DNA from: Glutamicibacter sp. MNS18 | GTDB lineage: Bacteria > Actinomycetota > Actinomycetes > Actinomycetales > Micrococcaceae | Length of the DNA: 64,000 nt | Reading direction: 5' to 3' | Assembly: GCF_026107515.2 (NCBI RefSeq) | Contig: NZ_JAPCHW010000008.1 | Span: 1-64,000, forward strand | Shown: one piece after another, positions 53,299 to 60,078 of the stretch | Numbering within the stretch: the first letter of the stretch is position 1 | Layout: every line of letters begins with the position of its first letter | Translations under genes and position numbers: made by a program | The notes under the pieces: model-generated | Databases searched by the model: none | What the model was told of the DNA's origin: nothing | What the model saw: the letters and a program-made list of their open reading frames with translations, nothing else

Positions 53299-53362
53299 GG
53301 TTAAATAAGGATCGGGGTTGAGAAATCTATACGAAATTCTCAACCCCGATCCTTATTTAACC
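53299..53362 (-). terminator. Long perfect hairpin after the secreted-protein operon
   Basis: Perfect 26-base arms (53299-53324 and 53337-53362) with a 12-base loop, AT-rich at the base. The right arm ends three bases from the stop of the small membrane protein. The outer 8 bases of the left arm are preceded by a near-direct repeat (GGTTAAATAT GGTTAAATAA). It is most simply a strong terminator; an element end or regulatory RNA is also possible. Confidence 0.6.
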
Positions 53363-53365
53363 TAA

Positions 53366-53731
53366 CTAGCTTAGTGCTTTCGCTCCTCTTGCTTTGCTAT
53401 GAACGATAGCTAGAGCAATCCACAGCACCACAGGCACTAGGGCAATTCCAGCAGTAACTGCGAAAGGCAACACAGTGCTTGCGGTCAAAACGAACGCGGT
53501 ACCCATTACGGAGATCACGCTAGCGACGATTCCGAGAATAAATCCTGCTTTGTTGGCTTCTTGGCTTACCTCGGCTACAGCCAGGACACCTGACACAACA
53601 GCAGCCAGGGCCGCGATCAGGGAAACCACTGTTAACGCATTCGCCCCAGTAAAAATTGATCCGACGGTAAAACACGCCGATACAGTGATTTTCAGTCCTG
53701 CGGACATCCCGAACATTCCTTCATTTTGCAT
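53366..53731 (-). CDS. Small hydrophobic membrane protein, candidate immunity partner
   Basis: Protein of 121 aa from ATG 53731 (MQNEGMFGMSAGLKI), with GGAAGGTGATC upstream. About four hydrophobic segments (12-30, 33-53, 63-85, 89-111) and a short basic C-tail (HSKARGAKALS). No recognised domain. It begins 27 bases after the stop of a secreted small protein, on the same strand, and is followed by a long hairpin, so the two form an operon. Small multi-span proteins in this position often give bacteriocin immunity; here that is a hypothesis. Confidence 0.6.
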   Translation of the reverse strand: MQNEGMFGMSAGLKITVSACFTVGSIFTGANALTVVSLIAALAAVVSGVLAVAEVSQEANKAGFILGIVASVISVMGTAFVLTASTVLPFAVTAGIALVPVVLWIALAIVHSKARGAKALS

Positions 53732-53758
53732 TGAGATCACCTTCCGGAAAAGAACGGA

Positions 53759-54319
53759 TTACTTTGCCCAAGGGGTCGCACACCAGGCCCCAGCTGCGGC
53801 GAGCGACGCAGCCAGACCGACCACACCGCCCTTAACTGCCTGCTTGCCCAAGAACTTCACCATAGTTTGAGCAGCCTTATTCCAATCCTTGCGGTTGATG
53901 TAACCCAGAATCGTTCCTTCAGAAGCACCGAAGAGGGCACCGAATCCGGTGAAATTCAAAACGCACTGACCATAACTTGCAGCTGACGCAACGGGAACAT
54001 TGCCAATGTGAGTCTGAGGGACCTGGGCACGGAACTGAGCAATGATCTGTTTGCCTTCTACTTCACCAAAATGCTTGATGATGCTCTTTTCATCAACACG
54101 GAATGAACCATCTTCATTCTGGGTGATTCCATGCGTAAAAAGCGCTTCGAGATCCTTAGCCAACTTGTCGACTTCGGCATCAGTGACCGATTCATTTGCA
54201 ACTGTCGCCGCCGCTTGATTGAGCTGGGAAGGCGTGGATGCTGACGCCGGAAGTGCTGTGAAGGTCAATCCACAAGCCAGGACCGCAGCGATAGAAGCGT
54301 TCACAAACTTATTCTTCAT
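53759..54319 (-). CDS. Secreted bacteriocin-like precursor candidate
   Basis: Protein of 186 aa from ATG 54319, with GGAGAG eight bases upstream. A Sec signal (KNKFVNASIAAVLACGLTFTALPASA, cut about 27) precedes an acidic, helical middle region (AEVDKLAKDLEALFTHGITQ, then DGSFRVDEKSIIKHFGEVEG). A short spacer leads to a glycine/alanine-rich hydrophobic C-terminal part with just two cysteines (C119, C180). The layout, leader plus acidic pro-region plus hydrophobic C-terminal peptide with a cysteine pair, resembles unmodified bacteriocin precursors with long pro-regions. No family could be confirmed. Local codon use is clearly less GC-rich than flanking catabolic genes, a sign of transfer. Confidence 0.55.
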   Translation of the reverse strand: MKNKFVNASIAAVLACGLTFTALPASASTPSQLNQAAATVANESVTDAEVDKLAKDLEALFTHGITQNEDGSFRVDEKSIIKHFGEVEGKQIIAQFRAQVPQTHIGNVPVASAASYGQCVLNFTGFGALFGASEGTILGYINRKDWNKAAQTMVKFLGKQAVKGGVVGLAASLAAAGAWCATPWAK

Positions 54320-54434
54320 TTTTGCTCTCCAAATGAGCGTGAACTGCCCCAGCTGGTCTCTGAGACATCTTTCCTTAAAGATATCTAATCCAATTAGCTT
54401 AAGCCAGCCCATATGAAAGGCTCTATTGAAAATA

Positions 54435-54458
54435 ACCATCCTACTTAAGTAGGATGGT
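54435..54458. repeat. Perfect 24-base palindrome upstream of the secreted-protein gene
   Basis: Arms 54435-54446 and 54447-54458, centred on CTTAAG, no spacer. It lies about 115 bases before the secreted-protein start. On the minus strand it is followed by TATTTTC, so it could be a terminator of something upstream or an operator for the operon. Confidence 0.45.
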
Positions 54459-54459
54459 G

Positions 54460-54869
54460 GCCTCATTGCATATGTGCTATCGAGCCATTCGTTCACGTTC
54501 GCTCTCAAACCCTTGGCTACAGCCCTTCGGTTATGCGGAAGGTGCTCGGGACTGTCGATACGCGCACCAGGGCACGCTTCGCAGGTGCCCTGAAAATCAA
54601 CCTTCGCTGCGCTGCGGTTGATGGGCCGGCCCCGCGCCCTCCGCGTGTGCACTTGGGGATCGTCGGTCCCGTTTCCGGCCCCCTGTTTGCGCGCGGCTTT
54701 ATCCTCCACGGTCGGACGCACGCAAACAGATGGAATGTATGATCACCCGTAACGGAAAACTATCGTACCGCTCGTGCCCCGCTGACAGTTTTCGTTCCGG
54801 CTCATCGCCCCTTGCTCCTGCGGAGGGCTTGTTCTCGACCGCTGCGCGGTCTTCGGAAGGACTGTTGTT
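54460..54869. other. Non-coding stretch before a mobilisation-like gene; possible oriT region
   Basis: About 400 bases without a credible gene. It contains broken inverted repeats (for example AACGGAAAACT near 54752 against AGTTTTCGTT near 54788) and lies directly before a small ribbon-helix-helix-type gene, an arrangement seen at transfer origins. Evidence is positional only. Confidence 0.25.
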
Positions 54870-54884
54870 ATGGCGTTGTTTTCT
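54870..54884 (+). pseudogene. Original 5' end of the ribbon-helix-helix gene, cut off by ISL3
   Basis: GGAAGG then ATG GCG TTG TTT TCT (M A L F S). Removing the ISL3 element and one target duplication joins this to CGG AAG AAA at 56347, giving MALFSRKKTPAPTQ. The insertion therefore hit codon 5 of the gene that now reads from 56323. Confidence 0.8.
54877..54884. repeat. ISL3 target duplication, left copy
   Basis: TGTTTTCT, identical to 56339-56346 at the other end of the element. Confidence 0.9.
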
Positions 54885-54931
54885 GGCCCTTGTGACTCTT
54901 GTGTGGGTGTCCGGACCCGTTAAAACATGAA

Positions 54932-54999
54932 GCACGCCGTTCACTGTGTAGGTTTAAAGCGTCTAAACAATAACCTCTGAACACAAGAGAACGGCGTGC
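54932..54999 (+). promoter_or_regulatory. Leader hairpin covering the ISL3 transposase start codon
   Basis: GCACGCCGTTC (54932-54942) is complementary to GAACGGCGTGC (54989-54999), which includes the GTG start at 54996. In transcripts entering from outside, this pairing would hide the start, as known for IS10/IS50; transcripts starting inside the loop would be free. Confidence 0.45.
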
Positions 55000-56315
55000 A
55001 AAAAACAACTCTATTGCGTGGCATCCTCGGTGTCGAGAAGAACACGATCATTGAACACCTCGACCACCACGAAACCTCGAAGGGCTTGGCCTACGTAGTA
55101 GCCCACGTGCGCCCCAGCAAGAAGCTCAAATCCCGGTGCGGGATCTGCCAGCAACGCTGCCCCGGCTACGACCAGGGTCAGGGACGCCGCCGCTGGCGGG
55201 CCCTGGACCTGGGCCCGTTACAGGTCTGGCTGGAAGCTGCCGCACCCAGGGTCTGGTGCCCGGTGCACGGGATCGTGGTGGCCTGGCTGCCCTGGGCCAG
55301 GCACAATACCGGACACACCCTCTACTTCGATCAGCAGGTCGCCTGGCTAGCCACGGAATGCTCCAAACGGGCGGTCACCGAGCTGATGCGGATCGCCTGG
55401 CGTACCGTCGGAGCGATCATCGACCGGGTGTGGGCCGATACCACCGCCCGGGTGGACTTATTCGCGAACCTCAAGCGGATCGGTATCGATGAGATCAGCT
55501 ACAAGAAGGGCCACAAGTACCTGACGGTAGTCATCTGCCATGACACCGGACGGCTGGTATGGGTCGGGGTCGGACGCACCAAGGACACACTGCACGGGTT
55601 CTTCGATGCCCTGGAAGCCTCCCAGACCGGCCGGTGCGCGAAGATCACCCACGTCAGTGCCGATGGGGCGGACTGGATCGGCACGGTCGTGGCCGAACGC
55701 TGCCCGAACGCGGTACGGGCCGCGGACCCGTTCCATGTCGTGGCGTGGGCAACCGATGCGTTGGACCAGGTGCGCCGGGAAATCTGGAACGATTACCGCA
55801 ACGCTGCCCGGCAGGAGCCTCAGCGCGGGCGGGGCAGGCCGCGCAAGGACGCTGCGCCTCGTCCGGCCTCCGAAGCGGCGAAGCAGCTGAAGGGGGCCCG
55901 GTACGCGTTGTGGAAGAATCCCGAGAACCTCAGTGAGAACCAAGCGGCGAAGCTGGCATGGATCGCCAAGACCGACCCGGCCATGTACCGGGCCTATCTG
56001 CTCAAGGAAGGGTTGCGCACGATCTTCACCTTGGACCTGCCCGCCGCGGTCGTAGCGCTGGAGAAGTGGATCGGCTGGGCCCGCCGATCCAGGATCCCGG
56101 CGTTCGTGGAACTACAACGCAAGATCGTCAAGCACAGGCAACGGATCCTTGCCTCGATCGAGCACGGGCTGACCAACGGGCGGATCGAATCGATGAATAC
56201 CAAGATCCGGTTGATCACCCGGATGGCGTTCGGGTTCAAATCCCCAGGCCCGCTGATCGCCATGGCCATGCTCAGCCTCGGAGGTTATAAACCGGCCCTG
56301 CCAGGGCGTGAGTGA
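54996..56315 (+). CDS. ISL3-family transposase
   Basis: Protein of 439 aa from GTG 54996. N-terminal zinc finger (KSRCGICQQRCPGYDQGQGRRRWRALDLG..., CPVHG), helix-turn-helix, then a DDE domain: first aspartate in IGIDEISYKKGHKYLTVVICHD, second in THVSADGADWIGTV, and the C-terminal glutamate in TNGRIESMNTKIRLITRMAFGF. Full length and uninterrupted, so likely active. Confidence 0.95.
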   Translation: MQKTTLLRGILGVEKNTIIEHLDHHETSKGLAYVVAHVRPSKKLKSRCGICQQRCPGYDQGQGRRRWRALDLGPLQVWLEAAAPRVWCPVHGIVVAWLPWARHNTGHTLYFDQQVAWLATECSKRAVTELMRIAWRTVGAIIDRVWADTTARVDLFANLKRIGIDEISYKKGHKYLTVVICHDTGRLVWVGVGRTKDTLHGFFDALEASQTGRCAKITHVSADGADWIGTVVAERCPNAVRAADPFHVVAWATDALDQVRREIWNDYRNAARQEPQRGRGRPRKDAAPRPASEAAKQLKGARYALWKNPENLSENQAAKLAWIAKTDPAMYRAYLLKEGLRTIFTLDLPAAVVALEKWIGWARRSRIPAFVELQRKIVKHRQRILASIEHGLTNGRIESMNTKIRLITRMAFGFKSPGPLIAMAMLSLGGYKPALPGRE

Positions 56316-56322
56316 CCCATAG

Positions 56323-56622
56323 ATGAGTCACAAGAGCCTGTTTTCTCGGAAGAAAACACCGGCACCGACTCAGCCGCGGAACCCGTTTGTTCCTACTCCG
56401 GAGCAGGAAGCTGCTCGGCGTGAACGCGAAGCCGCGCAGGCTGCTGCAGCCGAGGCAGCGCGGGTGGTTTATGATCCATGCAAGGGTGGCCGTCCTACGG
56501 TGGAGCACCCGCGCACCAAGCGCGTTTCCCTATCCTTATCCGATCAGGAACACAAAACCCTGGTCGCTGCGGCTGGGGTGAACCGTCCCGGAAATCATGC
56601 CGCTAATTTACTAGCGGCATGA
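56323..56622 (+). CDS. Ribbon-helix-helix-type mobilisation accessory protein, start supplied by ISL3
   Basis: Frame of 99 aa. Its first five codons (MSHKS) come from the ISL3 right end, after which the original gene continues (LFSRKKTPAPTQPRNPFVP). The C-terminal RTKRVSLSLSDQEHKTLVAAAG looks like the RHH domain of plasmid MobC/relaxosome-type proteins. The last codons run through a long palindrome (56578 onward), so the natural C-terminus may be lost. The replacement ATG has no clear binding site of its own. Function in DNA mobilisation is inferred. Confidence 0.55.
   Translation: MSHKSLFSRKKTPAPTQPRNPFVPTPEQEAARREREAAQAAAAEAARVVYDPCKGGRPTVEHPRTKRVSLSLSDQEHKTLVAAAGVNRPGNHAANLLAA
56339..56346. 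repeat. ISL3 target duplication, right copy
   Basis: TGTTTTCT, identical to 54877-54884. Confidence 0.9.
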
Positions 56623-56630
56623 TTTCCGGG
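56578..56630. repeat. Large palindrome split by the IS110 element
   Basis: Left arm 56578-56605. The right arm begins at 56612 and is perfect for 19 bases up to 56630; its outer part continues beyond the IS110 element at 57990-57999. Rejoining the two pieces across the element gives perfect 28-base arms around a six-base loop. The left arm still holds an intact copy of the 17-base IS110 target (56579-56595). Confidence 0.7.
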
Positions 56631-56645
56631 ATGCTTCTATGTTTG

Positions 56646-57710
56646 TCAAGCAACCGATAGAGGCGGATTTGTTGCCAGGACTCGAAAGAGTTGCCGAGTG
56701 ATGTAGCGCTTTAGGGTCCGCATGATTTCGCGTTTACTGCGTCCTTCGGCGATTTTGCGTTCGACATATTCGCGGGTGACCTTGTCCGTACGCATTCGTG
56801 TCAACGCGATGGTGTTGATCGCCCGGTTCAGTCGCCGGTCACCACCGCGGTTGAGCCGGTGCCTGACGGTGTTTCCCGAGGACGCTGGGATCGGGCAGGT
56901 GCCCGCGATCATCGCGAAGGCAGCTTCGGAGCGGATGCGTCCCGGGTGCGACCAGACGGTCATAACGATCGCAGCGGTTACCGCTCCCACTCCGTGCATG
57001 GCCAGTAGTTCCGGCACATGTTGGGTGGTCAGTTTGGTGAGCTGGACCTGATTAGCTTTTAAGTCGGCATCTAGGCCAGTGATCTGTTTAGCCAGGCGCA
57101 CAGCCTCACTACGGGCAACAGTGGCACCGAGGGTCTCATCGCGTGCACGCCATGCCGCGATGGTCTTGACTTGGGCTGCGGTCAGTGGCTTGCGGGCGTC
57201 AAGCCCCAGTTCGTGAGCACGGACCAGTGCTGTTAGGGCATTGATGGCTCGTAGCCGATCGGTATTCATCTGGTCGCGTCCAACGCTGAGCAGTTTTAGT
57301 GCGGTCTGGACATCTCCTGCCCGGCGGTCTCGAAGTTTTTCCAAGTCCATGACGAGGGTCGATTGGGCTGCTGTGATTGCGTCTAGGGCATCAGTTTTAC
57401 CTTTGCCCCGCAGTCGTTTGGTTGAAGGTGTGGGGGCCTCAACCACGCGATAGCCAGCCTGCGCAAGACGATCGGCCATGATGGCTCCGTAGGAGCCTGT
57501 GCACTCGGCCGAGACGAGGACACTCTCGATGTCACCTTTGGTGCGGCGTCCAATCCAGGCTGCTGCGCGTTCCAAACCAGGGCTCGTAGTCGGAAAGGTT
57601 TCCTGCGCGCAGAGTTTGCCCGAGGGCGACTCCATGATCGCGTAGGTATGGGTTGCGGCGTGTGTATCCACGCCGACGATGAATCGATAGTGATCTGCCA
57701 CAATTGACAT
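56646..57710 (-). CDS. IS110-family transposase (RuvC-like DEDD recombinase)
   Basis: Protein of 354 aa from ATG 57710 (MSIVADHYRFIVGVDTH), with AAGGAGACATCGC upstream. The DEDD_Tnp domain shows D in FIVGVDTHAATHTYAI, E in VSAECTGSYG and DxxD in KTDALDA. The Tnp_20 domain has LLAMHGVGAVTAAIVMTVW, then SGNTVRHRLNRGGDRRLN with the family serine. IS110 enzymes use an element-encoded bridge RNA to choose donor and target. Intact and likely functional. Confidence 0.94.
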   Translation of the reverse strand: MSIVADHYRFIVGVDTHAATHTYAIMESPSGKLCAQETFPTTSPGLERAAAWIGRRTKGDIESVLVSAECTGSYGAIMADRLAQAGYRVVEAPTPSTKRLRGKGKTDALDAITAAQSTLVMDLEKLRDRRAGDVQTALKLLSVGRDQMNTDRLRAINALTALVRAHELGLDARKPLTAAQVKTIAAWRARDETLGATVARSEAVRLAKQITGLDADLKANQVQLTKLTTQHVPELLAMHGVGAVTAAIVMTVWSHPGRIRSEAAFAMIAGTCPIPASSGNTVRHRLNRGGDRRLNRAINTIALTRMRTDKVTREYVERKIAEGRSKREIMRTLKRYITRQLFRVLATNPPLSVA

Positions 57711-57769
57711 GCGATGTCTCCTTCTAACGTGCGGACGTCGTGACCGGCGTCGGCCCGGGAGAAGATCAC

Positions 57770-57940
57770 TACGAGACATGCCTGTAAGGGGCCACAATCC
57801 CCAGGGATCGGGCAGGCTTCTAATCAAGTCATCGCGGTGGGCCGGGGCGGCGCCGGCCCTTCCAACCAGGTGGACAGATCCCGGAAATGACACCCCGAAA
57901 GGGTCAGACGGTTCAAGAGTCACACCTGGTCGGAGGAACC
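57770..57940 (-). ncRNA. Candidate IS110 bridge RNA
   Basis: The 5' non-coding region has two loops of equal design. Target loop: outer stem ACCAGGTG(T)GAC (57930-57919) with GTCCACCTGGT (57875-57865); inside, TGAACCGTC (57915-57907) equals the left target plus core. A small ACCC/GGGT hairpin follows, then ATTTCCGGGA (57888-57879) complementary to core plus right target. Donor loop: TAGAAGC (57822-57816) equals the element's right end; ATCCC-TG-GGGAT hairpin; CTTACAG (57788-57782) complementary to core C plus left end TGTAAG. Ends of the RNA are approximate. Confidence 0.7.
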
Positions 57941-57991
57941 AGTACCACTCTGCCAGCTAGCCCCAGGCCAGCCACCTTCAACACTTACAGA

Positions 57992-58947
57992 CGGTTCACG
58001 AAGTCCTCCAGGGCCTTGGCCGCGGATTCGATACTCGGAGCGGTATAGATCCCTTTCAGTTGCTTGCTCACAGCCTTGCGGTCAGTGTAGGACACGAACC
58101 GGTTCGCCGCCCTGATCAGGTTCACCACACAGGTCTGCACGGTCGCTTTCGCCCATGTTGCCTCGATCGCTTCAGGGAAACCGGTCAGTCCGTCGCAGCA
58201 GGCGATGAGCACATCCTTCACCCCGCGGTTGGCCAGTTGGGCGCAGACCTAGGCCCAGAACTTCGCGCCCTCGTTCTCGGTGACCCCGATGGCCAGATGC
58301 GCGGCATTGTTCCTCACTTGGTGCCCATCGCGGACCTTGATCACGATCGTGTCCAGGTACAGGATCGGGTAGAACTCCTCCAACGGGCGTTCCTGCCACA
58401 CGGCAACTTCTTCGAGCACCTCGTCGGTGATCTTTTCAGATCGTGTCGTGGGACAGCTGGGTGCCGATGGTGGTTTCCAGGTGGTAGGCGATATCCCGCA
58501 CGGGTCTCGACCCGGCATACAGGGAGACGATCATCTCGTCCACCCCGCCGGTGCGGCGTGAGTCCTTGGGTACCAAGGTCGGGGTGAAGGTGCCGGCCCG
58601 GTCCCGCGGGATCTGCAGGTCGATATCGCCGACGATGGTGGACACGATTTCGGGTGGGACCCGTTGCGGGAGTTTGGGATGAACCGGCCCTCGGTATCCC
58701 CTTGTTCGTAGCCCAGGTGGCTACTCAGTTCGGCTTTCAGCCCGCGTTCCAGACCCGCGCGGATCAGCTGCGCGATGAACCCGTCCTTGCCGTCGAGTTG
58801 GATCTCTCCTCGATCGATGAATCCCATAAGCTCATCGAACGCGCCGGAGTCCTTGACCGCGTCCATGGATCCGAGGTTGGCGAGTTTCTCAGCGATGCCG
58901 GAGGCGTTTTCCATGAAGGTATCGGCCTGGTCTTTCTGGATGGTCAT
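57992..58947 (-). pseudogene. IS256-family (mutator) transposase remnant
   Basis: N-terminus MTIQKDQADTFMENASGIAEKL at 58947. Homologous segments continue in shifted frames: EIVSTIVGDIDLQIPRDR (frameshift near 58655), ITDEVLEEVAVWQERPLEEFYPILYLD (frameshift near 58437), then an in-frame TAG at 58249-58251 within FWA*VCAQLANRGVKDVL. The reading stops after AKALEDF, where the palindrome and IS110 begin, so the last third is missing. The outer end of the IS is probably near 59010 (GGGCTCTTACACAATCC...). Non-functional. Confidence 0.88.
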
Positions 58948-59214
58948 ATCGTGTGTTTCCTAGTCTGCTTGTATCAGTTGACTAGGGCTCTTACACAATC
59001 CACCTGACAGGCCCCCGGTATAGTCGCATTGAACCAGCACCGACACTACCCGATCCCACACTGTTGCTACCGGTTCGTCTTACCGGCGCTATCCGAAGCC
59101 CCGGCTAAACAGTTAACGAACCGCGAAGCGGGATCTTTAGTGTACGTGACTGCCCAGAACCGACTTTAACGACAATCGTGTCAGCTCTGCTCTTCGAAAG
59201 GAAACAACTCTCCG

Positions 59215-59838
59215 ATGAACCCCAAGGAACACCCCGGGACAATCCCGGGCCTCGTGCGGCCCTATGCGGGATCGCACCCGACCCCGTGGCGCAATGGAGG
59301 CGGAATCACCCGCGAGATTGCCCGCGGAACATTGGAGGACACCGGTGCGCTGGAAGCCCTCGAAGACGGGCAGTGAGACTGGCGGCTGAGCATTACCGAC
59401 GTCGATGCGCAGGGCGAATTCTCGGCATTCCCCGGCCTCACCCGGATACTCACGATCATCCGAGGCGAAGGAATGTCCCTGACCATCGACGGAACCGAAC
59501 AATGGCTGGACAGCTACCGTCCGCTGCGTTTCGATGGCAGCGCCACCACCAGCGCCACCTTGCCCCGCGGACCCATCCGGAACCTGAATCTCATGTTCCG
59601 CAGCAGCCGGCTGAACGGCGAGGTTGAACTCAGGAACCTCATCGGGCCCGGCCAACTCACGCTGGGCCAGAGCCAACTGGCCATCCTGCTGCAGGGTGCC
59701 GCCCAAGTCACTGCTGGGCACGATGGGCACGCCGTCTTGTCGGAGTTCGACAGCGTCATCGGCAACCAATCCGCCAGCACCACCGTGACCGGCAGCGGGA
59801 TGCTGGCGGTCATCACCCTTACCCGCATCGAGGGGTGA
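59215..59838 (+). pseudogene. hutD: hutD-family gene with one in-frame stop
   Basis: From ATG 59215 the frame gives WRNGGGITREIA and later DWRLSITDVDAQGEFSAFPGLTRILTIIRGEGMSLTIDG, the cupin-like HutD pattern. A TGA at 59374-59376 (GQ*DWRLS) interrupts it; without it the protein would be 207 residues. No frameshift is seen and the 3' part is intact, so the change is recent or a sequencing error. ATG 59473 could restart translation of 121 residues. HutD has an uncertain role in histidine utilisation; the hut operon lies 9 kb away across the mobile island. Confidence 0.8.
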
Positions 59839-59980
59839 GGGCCGAATCCGCGATTGCATCAACCCAGCAAAGCGTAGCTTCATGCGCCAGCGGCCAGGTC
59901 CCCAGCCGGCTTGGCAGGACCATGAAACGCGGGGCAGTCATCGGGCGGGTGCGCACCGGGTGCCGCGCTTTTCAGGAACC

Positions 59981-60023
59981 AAAAAAGATCCGCCGTCTTT
60001 CGGGTTACGAAAGACGGCGGATC
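59981..60023 (-). terminator. Rho-independent terminator of the rhamnose operon
   Basis: Perfect 16-base arms (59987-60002, 60008-60023) with loop GGTTA; on the minus strand the hairpin is followed by TTTTTT (59986-59981). It lies 55 bases after the rhaB stop. The remaining bases 59839-59980 show no gene. Confidence 0.85.
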
Positions 60024-60078
60024 GCATGCCACCGCACCATCAATACGGCGGCATCGACACTAGACGCCCACACGGTGC

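Larger units (their letters stand above)
54885..56338 (+). mobile_element. Complete ISL3-family insertion sequence
   Basis: 1454 bp with 24-base terminal inverted repeats, 20 of 24 matching (54885-54908, GGCCCTTGTGACTCTTGTG...; complement at 56315-56338). Both ends are flanked by the 8-base duplication TGTTTTCT (54877-54884 and 56339-56346), the length typical for ISL3. One transposase gene fills it. Exact duplications indicate a fairly recent insertion. Confidence 0.92.
56632..57989 (-). mobile_element. IS110-family element with deduced boundaries
   Basis: 1358 bp. Read on the minus strand, the left junction is TGAACCG-TC-TGTAAGTG and the right junction TAGAAGCA-TC-CCGGAAAT. Both share core TC (57991-57990 and 56631-56630). 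Deleting the element with one core rebuilds TGAACCG-TC-CCGGAAAT, exactly the sequence still present in the palindrome's other arm. No terminal inverted repeats, as usual for IS110. It carries a transposase gene and a 5' non-coding region with a bridge-RNA candidate. Confidence 0.82.

Noticed and set aside
57711-57923. Upstream extension of the IS110 transposase reading frame
   Set aside because: The extra 71 residues match no transposase and the DNA is explained by the bridge-RNA candidate; ATG 57710 has a strong binding site.
59374-59376. TGA in hutD as a selenocysteine codon
   Set aside because: No selenocysteine insertion hairpin is apparent and HutD proteins have no known Cys/Sec catalytic role; a nonsense change or sequence error is simpler.
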